Shown in pieces: positions 1 to 5,732 of a DNA stretch of 15,784 nucleotides. This stretch comes from JAVBLF01 sp031553675 (GTDB lineage Bacteria; Bacillota; Clostridia; Christensenellales; CALWSW01): contig JAVBLF010000056.1 in NCBI GenBank assembly GCA_031553675.1, forward strand, positions 1 through 15,784, given 5' to 3'. The position numbers were made by a program, and so were the translations under genes. Position 1 is the first letter of the stretch; each line of letters begins with the position of its first letter. Below the pieces are notes generated by a model. It was not told the origin of the DNA and made no database searches. It saw only the letters and a program-made list of their open reading frames with translations.

Positions 1-170
1 GCGATCGCGAACAGCAAATAGGCTGCGACGATGCCGTAGCCCCAGATGTGTTTCACGAGGAAAACGGCGACCAAAAATGCCAGTGTCAGCACGACCTTGA
101 CGCGCGAATCCATGCGGTGTACGGGCGATTCGGCATGGTAATACTGGCCGAGGGTGATGTCATTGAACAT
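1..170 (-). CDS. ecfT: EcfT, energy-coupling factor transporter membrane subunit (partial)
   Basis: Membrane scaffold of group II ECF vitamin transporters; it couples the two ATPases EcfA1 and EcfA2 to exchangeable substrate-binding S components. Only the first 56 residues are in the window; the gene runs off the left edge. The N-terminus reads MFNDITLGQYYHAESPVHRM, followed by DSRVK and a first membrane segment (about residues 26-40). The DI-x-x-GQYY and SP-x-HR-x-D-x-R pattern is typical of EcfT. The ATG overlaps the end of ecfA2 by 11 nt and has a GGAGGG site just upstream, so translational coupling is likely. The gene order ecfA1-ecfA2-ecfT is the standard one and supports the call. Confidence 0.93.
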   Translation of the reverse strand, partial: MFNDITLGQYYHAESPVHRMDSRVKVVLTLAFLVAVFLVKHIWGYGIVAAYLLFAI

Positions 171-1011
171 GCTTGGCCCTCCGCAGGATGGCGTCGGCGA
201 GCGCGTCGATCTGGTAGATGTCGTTGGGCAGCGCAAAGCCGCGGGCGCGGAGGCGCTCGGCCATCTGGGCGGCTTGCGGCAGGTCGAGGTGGAGTTCGCG
301 CAAAAGTTGGGTCTGCGCGAAGACTTCGCCCGGGCTTGCGAGGAGGACGAGCTTGCCCTTGCTGAGCACGGCGACCTGTGTCGCCAGGGCGGCGATGTCG
401 TCCATGCTGTGCGAAACCATCACGACGGTGTGCCCGCCCTTGTGGTAGTCGCGGATGATGTCGAGTATTTCTTCGCGGCCGCGCGGATCGAGCCCTGCCA
501 TTGGTTCGTCGAGCACGAGGATGGACGGTTCCATCGCGAGTATGCCCGCCAGCGCGACGCGGCGTTTTTGGCCGCCGGAAAGTTCGAAAGGAGAGCGTTC
601 GGCGACGAGGTCGTAATCGAGGCGGACGGCGGCCAGGGCGGCGCGGACTTTGCGGTCGGCTTCCTCATCGGATGCGCCGTGGTTTTTTGGGCCGAAGGCG
701 ACGTCTTTGGCGACGGTTTCTTCAAAAAGCTGGTATTCGGGGTATTGAAACACCATGCCGACTTGGGCGCGGACGGCTTTGCGCGTCTTCTTTTCGGCGA
801 GGTCGACGCCGTTGACGACGACGCGTCCGCTCGTCGGCTGCAAAAGGGCGTTCAGGTGCTGCACGAAGGTCGATTTGCCCGAACCGGTATGGCCGATGAC
901 GCCCAAAAAAGCGCCGTCCTCGATCGTCATCGTGATGTCGTCGACGGCGACAGCTTCCTGGCTGCTACCCTTCATGTAGACGTGGGAGAGGTGTTCGATC
1001 TCGATGGGCAT
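160..1011 (-). CDS. ecfA2: EcfA2, energy-coupling factor transporter ATPase
   Basis: Cytoplasmic ATP-binding subunit of the ECF vitamin transporter module; it pairs with EcfA1 and drives uptake through EcfT and the S components. In 283 residues, the usual length, it shows Walker A GHTGSGKST (40-48), a Q-loop at Q89 in GMVFQYPEYQLF, the ABC signature LSGGQ (144-148), Walker B ILVLDE (164-169), a D-loop GLD (173-175) and the H-loop His201. The PEYQLF stretch after the Q-loop is characteristic of EcfA2 rather than EcfA1. The ATG is preceded by AGGAG at 6 nt spacing. A 136-nt gap with three hairpins separates it from ecfA1, while its end overlaps ecfT. Confidence 0.95.
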   Translation of the reverse strand: MPIEIEHLSHVYMKGSSQEAVAVDDITMTIEDGAFLGVIGHTGSGKSTFVQHLNALLQPTSGRVVVNGVDLAEKKTRKAVRAQVGMVFQYPEYQLFEETVAKDVAFGPKNHGASDEEADRKVRAALAAVRLDYDLVAERSPFELSGGQKRRVALAGILAMEPSILVLDEPMAGLDPRGREEILDIIRDYHKGGHTVVMVSHSMDDIAALATQVAVLSKGKLVLLASPGEVFAQTQLLRELHLDLPQAAQMAERLRARGFALPNDIYQIDALADAILRRAKHVQ

Positions 1012-1030
1012 GGCGGCTCCTATTGCAGTT

Positions 1031-1059
1031 CCGATTCAATGGTTCAACCATTGAATCGG
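1031..1059. repeat. Perfect 29-nt palindrome just upstream of ecfA2
   Basis: Two 14-nt arms, CCGATTCAATGGTT and its exact reverse complement, flank a single central base at 1045. In the ecfA transcript it ends 19 nt before the ecfA2 start codon, next to the ribosome binding site. No T-run follows, so it is not a standard terminator. It could be an mRNA stability or processing element, or a protein-binding site. Seen directly; the role is inference. Confidence 0.9.
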
Positions 1060-1066
1060 GTATACA

Positions 1067-1102
1067 GCATTTCGACTATCCTTCGGGTGCTCGTCGAAAT
1101 GC
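1067..1102. repeat. Second hairpin in the ecfA1-ecfA2 gap
   Basis: Ten-nt perfect arms GCATTTCGAC (1067-1076) and GTCGAAATGC (1093-1102) enclose a 16-nt loop. On the minus strand the loop contains CC-CGAA-GG, which could form an inner stem with a stable tetraloop. No T-run follows on either strand. Confidence 0.8.
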
Positions 1103-1109
1103 CAATTGC

Positions 1110-1143
1110 GTGGACAGCGGGGGTTCATGCCGCCCTCGTCCAC
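1110..1143. repeat. Third hairpin, directly downstream of ecfA1
   Basis: Outer arms GTGGAC (1110-1115) and GTCCAC (1138-1143), with an inner GGG/CCC stretch, form an imperfect hairpin that starts 4 nt after the ecfA1 stop codon on the minus strand. It is G+C rich but lacks a following T-run, so it is a poor intrinsic terminator. Confidence 0.6.
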
Positions 1144-1147
1144 GATT

Positions 1148-1975
1148 TCAATCCATTACCGAGGCGCAGATGGCGTCGGCCAGCGCGTCCAAATCGATCC
1201 TGTCGGGGACGTCGAGGCCGCCTTCGCGCAGTTTTTCGGCGAGACGGATGGGAAACGGCGCGTCGATGCCGTTGTCGTCGAGCGCCTGTCCGCGCGAAAA
1301 GACTTCGGCAGGTGTGCCCTGCATGGCGATCTGCCCGTGGGACACGACGACGATGCGATCGGCGCGGGCGGCTTCTTCCATGAAATGCGTGATCAGGATC
1401 AGCGTCATGCCGTCTTCGCGGTTGAGGCGGATGGCGGTTTCGAGTATTTCTTCGCGTCCGGCCGGGTCGAGCATGGCCGTCGCCTCGTCGAGGATCAGGA
1501 TCTGCGGCTGCATGGCCAGTACACCGGCGATCGCGATGCGTTGCTTTTGTCCGCCCGAGAGGTGGTGGGGCGCAAAGGTGGCGAACTCGGTCATGCCGAC
1601 GACGGCCAGCGCTTTGTCGACGCGCGCGCGGATTTCTTCCGAGGGGACGCCGAGGTTTTCCGGGCCAAAGGCGACGTCTTCCTCGACGATGGTCGTGACC
1701 ATCTGGTTGTCGGGGTTTTGAAAGACCATGCCGGCATTTTGGCGGATCGGCAGTATGTTTTCCTCGACAGAGGAATCCATGCCGAGCACGGTCACTTTGC
1801 CTTCGGTCGGCAGAAAAAGCGCGTTCAGGTGCTTGGCCAGCGTCGATTTGCCTGAGCCATTGTGGCCGATCACTGCGACGAATTCGCCCGCTTCGATCGC
1901 CAAATCGACGCCGTTCAGTGCCCGCGCGCCTTCCGCATAGTCGTAAGAAACGCCCTCGCATGCGATGACCGCCAC
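1148..1975 (-). CDS. ecfA1: EcfA1, energy-coupling factor transporter ATPase
   Basis: The other cytoplasmic ATPase of the ECF vitamin transporter module, forming a heterodimer with EcfA2. In 275 residues it shows Walker A GHNGSGKST (37-45), a Q-loop at Q86 in GMVFQNPDNQ, the signature LSGGQ (139-143), Walker B ILILDE (159-164) and the H-loop His197. FQNPDNQ after the Q-loop is the EcfA1 hallmark. The start is GTG, chosen because a perfect AGGAGGT lies 7 nt upstream. In many Bacillota this gene follows rplQ in the ribosomal protein cluster; here the upstream neighbour is instead an A+T-rich patch with a broken gene, so the module has its own promoter. Confidence 0.95.
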   Translation of the reverse strand: MAVIACEGVSYDYAEGARALNGVDLAIEAGEFVAVIGHNGSGKSTLAKHLNALFLPTEGKVTVLGMDSSVEENILPIRQNAGMVFQNPDNQMVTTIVEEDVAFGPENLGVPSEEIRARVDKALAVVGMTEFATFAPHHLSGGQKQRIAIAGVLAMQPQILILDEATAMLDPAGREEILETAIRLNREDGMTLILITHFMEEAARADRIVVVSHGQIAMQGTPAEVFSRGQALDDNGIDAPFPIRLAEKLREGGLDVPDRIDLDALADAICASVMD

Positions 1976-2013
1976 AGCCCAGACCTCCTGAAATTCCGAT
2001 TTTAACGTATTTC

Positions 2014-2042
2014 AGTTTACACCATCGGAAAGCGTTGCGCAA
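2014..2042 (-). promoter_or_regulatory. Probable promoter of the ecfA1-ecfA2-ecfT operon
   Basis: On the minus strand, TTGCGC and TAAACT are separated by 17 nt. Transcription would start near 2007, giving a leader of about 30 nt before the GTG start of ecfA1. The match to consensus is moderate. Confidence 0.45.
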
Positions 2043-2190
2043 GGAAGGACGCATTGGCTATATGCTAAAATATAGCAGAGGCGCTTGCGTGTGAATGGAA
2101 TTTATTGTAACATGAGAAGAGCGGCATTCACCAGTATCAAATTGTTTTTGTAGAAAATGGCGATAGAAGAATCTGCGTGTAAGGCTATGA

Positions 2191-2579
2191 ATGGCAAAAG
2201 ATAATATCGAATGCATTGGCGAGATTGATGAAAAATATTCGTTTTTCGAAGAGAGTTCTTCGAGCCGAGTGGTAGTTTTGACAGACGAGAGGAAACAGCA
2301 TATTCGAATTGGACATGCTGCCGATCTCCCTCTTCTTTACCAATATGGACGCTTGATGTTGCAGGACCCTTTGTACATTTTGCATGACACCAAAAGACCG
2401 CGCACGATAAAAATGATTGGCGGGTTTCCAGAACTGGATTTTGTTCTTGAATTGGTACTGTGTATTGCATTGAAGGTGACATCGAGCATCCGAATCATTC
2501 GATCATGACGTTTCACTCTTTGAGTCGAAAGGGACTCGAAAGATATCTGCGTAACAAGCCAGTACTTTACAAAAAGTAG
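2191..2579 (+). pseudogene. Frameshifted PBECR-like nuclease-fold protein
   Basis: An open frame from ATG 2191 begins MAKDNIECIGEID and contains VVVLTDERKQHIRIGH, then DPLYILHDTKRPRTIKMIGG. This resembles the small PBECR family (barnase/EndoU/colicin/RelE-like nucleases), whose members carry an LT-x-ER-x-x-HI motif and a PD-x-I-x-x-D segment. The frame stops at 2508 without the expected C-terminus. That C-terminus lies in another frame, from about 2463: NHSIMTFHSLSRK and ending NKPVLYKK before TAG at 2577, which matches the usual NSI-x-T and LYKK ending. One indel near 2460-2470 explains the break, from a true mutation or a sequencing error. The stretch is A+T richer than its neighbours, suggesting transfer. 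The family assignment is from memory of motif patterns and is moderate. Confidence 0.55.
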
Positions 2580-2594
2580 AGCCGGGTGTACAAT
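2566..2594 (+). promoter_or_regulatory. Strong-looking sigma-A promoter
   Basis: TTTACA (2566-2571), a 17-nt spacer and TACAAT (2589-2594) are close to consensus. It overlaps the last codons of the broken nuclease gene and points into a gap with no gene, ending at a terminator about 100 nt downstream. It therefore most likely drives the candidate small RNA below. Confidence 0.6.
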
Positions 2595-2600
2595 AAAAGT

Positions 2601-2718
2601 AAGAGATTGCTTTGAGGTGGTCGATTTCGTGGCTACCACACGCCCATGCGGCCAAAAGAGATGCAGGGGAATGCCACGCCTGCCAAAGCAAAAAGGGAGC
2701 TGGAAATGGCTCCCTTTT
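2601..2718 (+). ncRNA. Candidate small structured RNA
   Basis: The segment between a good promoter (2566-2594) and an intrinsic terminator (2691-2718) has no complete reading frame: frames entered from possible GTG or ATG codons run through the terminator. It can fold into a closed multibranch structure. A closing 8-bp helix pairs TTGCTTTG (2607-2614) with CAAAGCAA (2684-2691). Inside it lie the hairpins GTGGT/ACCAC (2617-2621 with 2635-2639) and GCAGG/CCTGC (2663-2667 with 2679-2683). The terminator hairpin follows directly. I do not recognise it as a known RNA class. Alternatives are a decayed element, a short leader for a lost gene, or an antisense partner for the convergent fba transcript. 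Boundaries are inferred. Confidence 0.4.
2691..2718. terminator. Intrinsic terminator ending the candidate small RNA
   Basis: Ten-nt perfect arms AAAAGGGAGC and GCTCCCTTTT with an 8-nt loop. A-run and T-run on opposite sides make it usable from both directions; on the plus strand it closes the transcript from 2566-2594. Confidence 0.85.
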
Positions 2719-2728
2719 CTGTGCGTTC

Positions 2729-2754
2729 AAAAAGTGGCGCGAAGCCACTTTTTT
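2729..2754. terminator. Intrinsic terminator of fba
   Basis: AAAAAGTGGC and GCCACTTTTT form a perfect stem with a 5-nt loop, 15 nt past the fba stop codon on the minus strand, followed by T residues. It also reads as a terminator on the plus strand, so it insulates fba from the small-RNA unit in both directions. Confidence 0.88.
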
Positions 2755-2769
2755 GCGTTGGGTTGCGTC

Positions 2770-3705
2770 TTAGGCTTTGCCGTCGCAGCCGAGCACCTGG
2801 GTGATCTTGCGCGTGACCATCTCCTGGATGGCGGTGCGGGCCGGGCCGAGGTACTGACGCGGATCGAAATCGCCGGGCTTTTCCGCGAAATGCTTACGGA
2901 TGGTGGCTGTCATGGCGAGGCGAAGATCGGAGTCGATGTTGATCTTGCAGACGGCCATCTTCGCGGCCTGGCGAAGCATGTCTTCGGGGATGCCGATCGC
3001 GTCGGGCATCTGGCCGCCGTACTGGTTGACCATCTGGACGAACTCGGGGATGACGGACGAAGCGCCGTGGAGGACGATCGGGAAGTTCGGCAGGCGCTTG
3101 CCGATGTCTTCGAGGATGTCAAAGCGGAGCTGCGGCTTCTGGCCGGGCTTGAACTTGTACGCGCCGTGGCTGGTGCCGATGGCGATCGCGAGCGAATCGA
3201 CGCCGGTACGCTCGACAAAGTCCTGCACCTGGGCGGGATCGGTGTAGCTGGCGTCGGCGGCGCTGACGTTGACGGCGTCTTCGATGCCGGCCAGGCGGCC
3301 CAATTCGCCTTCGACGACGACGCCGTGATCGTGCGCGTAGGTGACGACTTGCTTCGTCAGTGCGATGTTGTCTTCGTAGCTGTGGTGGGAGCCGTCGATC
3401 ATGACGGACGTGAAGCCGCCGTCGATGCAGCTTTTGCACAGTTCAAAGGTGTCCCCATGGTCGAGGTGGAGCGCGATCGGGAGGCCGGTGTTGATCTCGG
3501 CAGCCTCGACGAGCTTCATCAGGTAGGTGTGGTTGGCGTACTTGCGCGCGCCGGAAGACACCTGGAGGATGAGGGGGGCGTTGAGTTCCTTGGCCGCTTC
3601 CGTGATGCCCTGGACGATCTCCATGTTGTTGACGTTGAAAGCGCCGATGGCGTAACCGCCGGCATAAGCTTTCTGGAACATCTCGGTGGTGGTGACGAGT
3701 GGCAT
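2770..3705 (-). CDS. fba: Class II fructose-1,6-bisphosphate aldolase
   Basis: Zn-dependent glycolytic and gluconeogenic enzyme that reversibly splits fructose-1,6-bisphosphate into glyceraldehyde-3-phosphate and dihydroxyacetone phosphate in the cytoplasm. At 311 residues it has the length of the Gram-positive class IIB enzymes. Visible active-site features are LDHGD with catalytic Asp82 and Zn ligand His83, MIDGSHHSYEDN (102-113), VEGELG with Glu134, GTSHG with Zn ligand His180, LHGASS with Zn ligand His213, and the phosphate-binding NIDSD (256-260). The ATG has AAAGGAG at 8 nt spacing. It is a single-gene unit with its own promoter and terminator. The gatY/kbaY tagatose aldolases are close relatives, but the class IIB pattern favours fba. 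Confidence 0.95.
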   Translation of the reverse strand: MPLVTTTEMFQKAYAGGYAIGAFNVNNMEIVQGITEAAKELNAPLILQVSSGARKYANHTYLMKLVEAAEINTGLPIALHLDHGDTFELCKSCIDGGFTSVMIDGSHHSYEDNIALTKQVVTYAHDHGVVVEGELGRLAGIEDAVNVSAADASYTDPAQVQDFVERTGVDSLAIAIGTSHGAYKFKPGQKPQLRFDILEDIGKRLPNFPIVLHGASSVIPEFVQMVNQYGGQMPDAIGIPEDMLRQAAKMAVCKINIDSDLRLAMTATIRKHFAEKPGDFDPRQYLGPARTAIQEMVTRKITQVLGCDGKA

Positions 3706-3728
3706 GGTATCAACTCCTTTAAAATCTC

Positions 3729-3775
3729 AAGAAACGGTGTTTCTTTGCGAACTTTGTTCGAATGCCCGTATGGGC
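3729..3775. promoter_or_regulatory. Three small palindromes in the fba leader
   Basis: Between the fba promoter and start codon are AAGAAAC-ggt-GTTTCTT (3729-3745), CGAAC-ttt-GTTCG (3748-3760) and GCCC-gtat-GGGC (3764-3775). The first two are perfect inverted repeats with 3-nt centres, a form typical of repressor operators. They could also act as leader RNA hairpins. The regulator is unknown. Confidence 0.5.
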
Positions 3776-3788
3776 GGCCTTCCGCTCG

Positions 3789-3817
3789 ATTATACCCCAA
3801 TGACGCGGATTTCACAA
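3789..3817 (-). promoter_or_regulatory. Promoter of fba
   Basis: On the minus strand TTGTGA and a perfect TATAAT are spaced by 17 nt. Transcription would start near 3782, giving a leader of about 75 nt that carries the palindromes. Confidence 0.75.
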
Positions 3818-3828
3818 GCGGAGGGAAC
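3811..3828. repeat. Copy 1 of an element overlapping the fba -35 box
   Basis: TTCACAAGCGGAGGGAAC on the plus strand matches the element at 3955-3971 except for one substitution and one extra G. It covers the -35 box of the fba promoter. Confidence 0.6.
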
Positions 3829-3954
3829 CCGTAAGCATAGCGACGGCCCTCGGCGGCGTTTGCGGCGCGAAAAACGGCACGGCAAAACAAGCGATCGCGC
3901 GATAAAGCGGTGCCTCAGACAGTGGCGCCATGTGACAAAAAACGCGTCTTTCGC

Positions 3955-3971
3955 TTGACAAGCGGAGGAAC
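3955..3971. repeat. Copy 2 of the element, overlapping the pot operon -35 box
   Basis: TTGACAAGCGGAGGAAC; its first six bases are the -35 box of the pot promoter. An 11-nt core, ACAAGCGGAGG, is identical to copy 1, 144 nt away. Confidence 0.6.
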
Positions 3972-3983
3972 GTGTGGTTTAAT
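3955..3983 (+). promoter_or_regulatory. Promoter of the regulator-potABCD operon
   Basis: A perfect TTGACA (3955-3960), a 17-nt spacer and TTTAAT (3978-3983). Transcription would start near 3990, about 60 nt before the regulator gene. No other promoter is evident before the terminator at 8611, consistent with one five-gene operon. Confidence 0.8.
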
Positions 3984-4026
3984 GAACCTTGATTTGTTTA
4001 GCGTTTGTAAACACAGGGTTTAATGA
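3976..4026. promoter_or_regulatory. Operator-like repeats over the pot promoter start region
   Basis: Two identical GGTTTAATGA copies lie at 3976-3985 (over the -10 box) and 4017-4026. Between them is an inverted repeat TGTTTA-N7-TAAACA (3995-4013) just past the expected transcription start. Placement suits repression by the XRE-cupin protein encoded next, but binding is inference. Confidence 0.5.
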
Positions 4027-4051
4027 TAACTGACGGGAAGGAGGACCGCGC

Positions 4052-4615
4052 ATGGCGATTACACAGATGCAGATCGGCGAGAAGATACGGCGCTTGCGAA
4101 CGCTCCACGGCTTGACGCAGGAGGAACTCGCCGCGCGGACCGACCTGTCAAAGGGCTTCATTTCGCAGCTCGAACGGGATCTGACCTCGCCTTCGATCGC
4201 GACGCTGATCGACATGCTCGAGGCGCTGGGCACCAACCTCCAGGATTTTTTCAACGAACGCACCGAGGAGAAGATCGTCTTCGAGGCGCGCGACATCTTC
4301 GAAAAATCATTTCGCGAGGGCGACGCGCCGGGCTATGTGATCGAATGGCTGGTGGCGAATGCGCAGAAAAACCGCTTGGAGCCGATTCTCGTGACGATCG
4401 ATGCGGGCGGCCGCTTCCAGGAGCACGATGCCCACGAAGGCGAGGAGTTCGGCTATGTGTTGAGCGGCCAGATCGCCCTTGTGATCGGTGGGCGACGCGT
4501 CAAGGCCAAAAAGGGCGACTCGTTCTGCTTTCGTCCAACGGCGCCGCACTGGGCGGAAAACACCGCCAAGGCGCCGGCGAAAATCCTCTGGGTATCCTCT
4601 CCTCCGTCATTTTAA
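4052..4615 (+). CDS. XRE-family HTH regulator with C-terminal cupin domain
   Basis: Probable polyamine-responsive transcription factor of the PuuR-like XRE-cupin type and likely autoregulator of the pot operon. It has 187 residues. The HTH_3 domain (about 8-62) includes IGEKIRRLRTLHGLTQEELA and LSKGFISQLERDLTSPSIAT; the cupin domain (about 105-185) includes EHDAHEGEEFGYVLSGQI and KKGDSFCFRPTAPHWAEN. The His and Glu of H-x-x-E-E-x-x-Y-V-L and the later PHW histidine sit where cupin metal or ligand residues are expected. The ATG follows AAGGAGGA at 7 nt. It is the first gene of the operon, 19 nt ahead of potA, an arrangement common in Clostridia. The ligand is inferred from context. Confidence 0.9.
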   Translation: MAITQMQIGEKIRRLRTLHGLTQEELAARTDLSKGFISQLERDLTSPSIATLIDMLEALGTNLQDFFNERTEEKIVFEARDIFEKSFREGDAPGYVIEWLVANAQKNRLEPILVTIDAGGRFQEHDAHEGEEFGYVLSGQIALVIGGRRVKAKKGDSFCFRPTAPHWAENTAKAPAKILWVSSPPSF

Positions 4616-4634
4616 CGCGTAAGGTGGTGACGAA

Positions 4635-5732
4635 TTGAGCAAACACGTAATCGATCTCAACCATGTCTCGAAGGACTTCGACGGCGACGTCGCGCTGGAA
4701 GACATCTCACTCTACATCCGAGACGGCGAGTTTCTGACCCTGCTCGGACCGTCGGGCTGCGGCAAGACGACCATGCTCCGCATCGTCGCCGGCTTTGAGA
4801 CGCCGACGAGTGGCCAGGTCTGCATCGACGGCATCGATGTGACGGCCCTTCCGCCCTACCAACGGCGGGTCAACACGGTCTTTCAGCGTTACGCGCTCTT
4901 TCCCCACATGGACGTGTATGAAAATGTGGCGTTTGGGCTGACGATCAAAAAGAAGGATCGCAAGTTCATCGACAAGAAAGTCGCCGAGATGCTCGAGCTC
5001 GTCGAGCTGCGCGGTCTGGAACGGCGCTCGGTCGAGCAGCTTTCGGGCGGGCAGCAACAGCGCGTCGCGATCGCGCGCGCCCTGGCCAACGAACCGGAAG
5101 TGCTGCTCCTGGATGAACCGCTGGGCGCCCTCGACCTCAAGCTCCGCAAGGAGATGCAAGTCGAGCTCAAGCGCATGCAAAAGGCGTTGGGCATCACCTT
5201 CGTCTACGTCACGCACGACCAGGAAGAAGCGCTCAGCATGTCCGATACGATCGTCGTCATGCGCTCGGGCTCGATTCAACAGATCGGCACGCCGATCGAC
5301 ATCTACAACGAGCCGAAAAACGCCTTTGTCGCGGACTTCATCGGCGAAAGCAACATCCTCCCCGGCGTCATGAAGCGCGATTACCTCGTATCGTTTGGGG
5401 GTCGGGATTACGACTGTGTCGATGCGGGCTTTGCGCCGAACGAAAGCATTGACGTGGTGATTCGCCCTGAGGACATCAAGATCGTTTCGCCCGAAGCGGG
5501 CATGATGCGCGGCGTCGTCGACAGCGTGGGTTTCATCGGCGTACACTACGAGATCGTCGTCGATTGCGGCGAACACGAATACCTCGTCCACTCGACCGGC
5601 AAGGCCGAGCCGGGGCAGTCCGTCGGCCTGACGCTGACGCCCGACGACATTCACATCATGCATGCGCTGCCCGGCTACGAAAAGGGATCGTCGGACGGCG
5701 ACGGTGCCGAAGGGGGGGCATGGGACGCTTGA
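4635..5732 (+). CDS. potA: PotA, spermidine/putrescine ABC transporter ATPase
   Basis: Energises polyamine import at the inner face of the membrane. In 365 residues it shows Walker A GPSGCGKTT (38-46), a Q-loop in TVFQRYALFPHMDV with Gln84, the signature LSGGQ (136-140), Walker B LLLDE (157-161), H-loop His194 in YVTHDQEEALSMSD, and a C-terminal TOBE region (about 270-345) with VIRPEDIKIV. The TVFQ-x-YALFPHM pattern is typical of PotA. The start is TTG, chosen because AAGGTGGTGA lies just upstream and homology begins there. The C-terminus has an acidic, Gly-rich tail. The 3' end overlaps potB by 13 nt, indicating coupled translation. Other spermidine-type CUT1-like importers share the ATPase, but the complete potABCD set fixes the role. 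Confidence 0.95.
   Translation: MSKHVIDLNHVSKDFDGDVALEDISLYIRDGEFLTLLGPSGCGKTTMLRIVAGFETPTSGQVCIDGIDVTALPPYQRRVNTVFQRYALFPHMDVYENVAFGLTIKKKDRKFIDKKVAEMLELVELRGLERRSVEQLSGGQQQRVAIARALANEPEVLLLDEPLGALDLKLRKEMQVELKRMQKALGITFVYVTHDQEEALSMSDTIVVMRSGSIQQIGTPIDIYNEPKNAFVADFIGESNILPGVMKRDYLVSFGGRDYDCVDAGFAPNESIDVVIRPEDIKIVSPEAGMMRGVVDSVGFIGVHYEIVVDCGEHEYLVHSTGKAEPGQSVGLTLTPDDIHIMHALPGYEKGSSDGDGAEGGAWDA

Noticed and set aside
154..1383. Long plus-strand open frame across ecfA2
   Set aside because: It is antisense to ecfA2, whose minus-strand product has all ABC motifs. G+C-rich third positions keep the opposite frame open. No ribosome binding site.
2601..2760. Small peptide gene starting at GTG 2617 or 2629 within the RNA candidate
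   Set aside because: GAGGTGG could serve as a ribosome binding site, but the frame has no stop before the terminators and continues into antisense fba.
2617..3834. Long plus-strand open frame covering the small-RNA candidate and fba
   Set aside because: It runs through two intrinsic terminators and is antisense to fba; the sequence is low-complexity mirror coding.
4707..5663. Minus-strand frame inside potA
   Set aside because: Mirror of an ABC ATPase gene, rich in His, Asp and Arg, with no domain.
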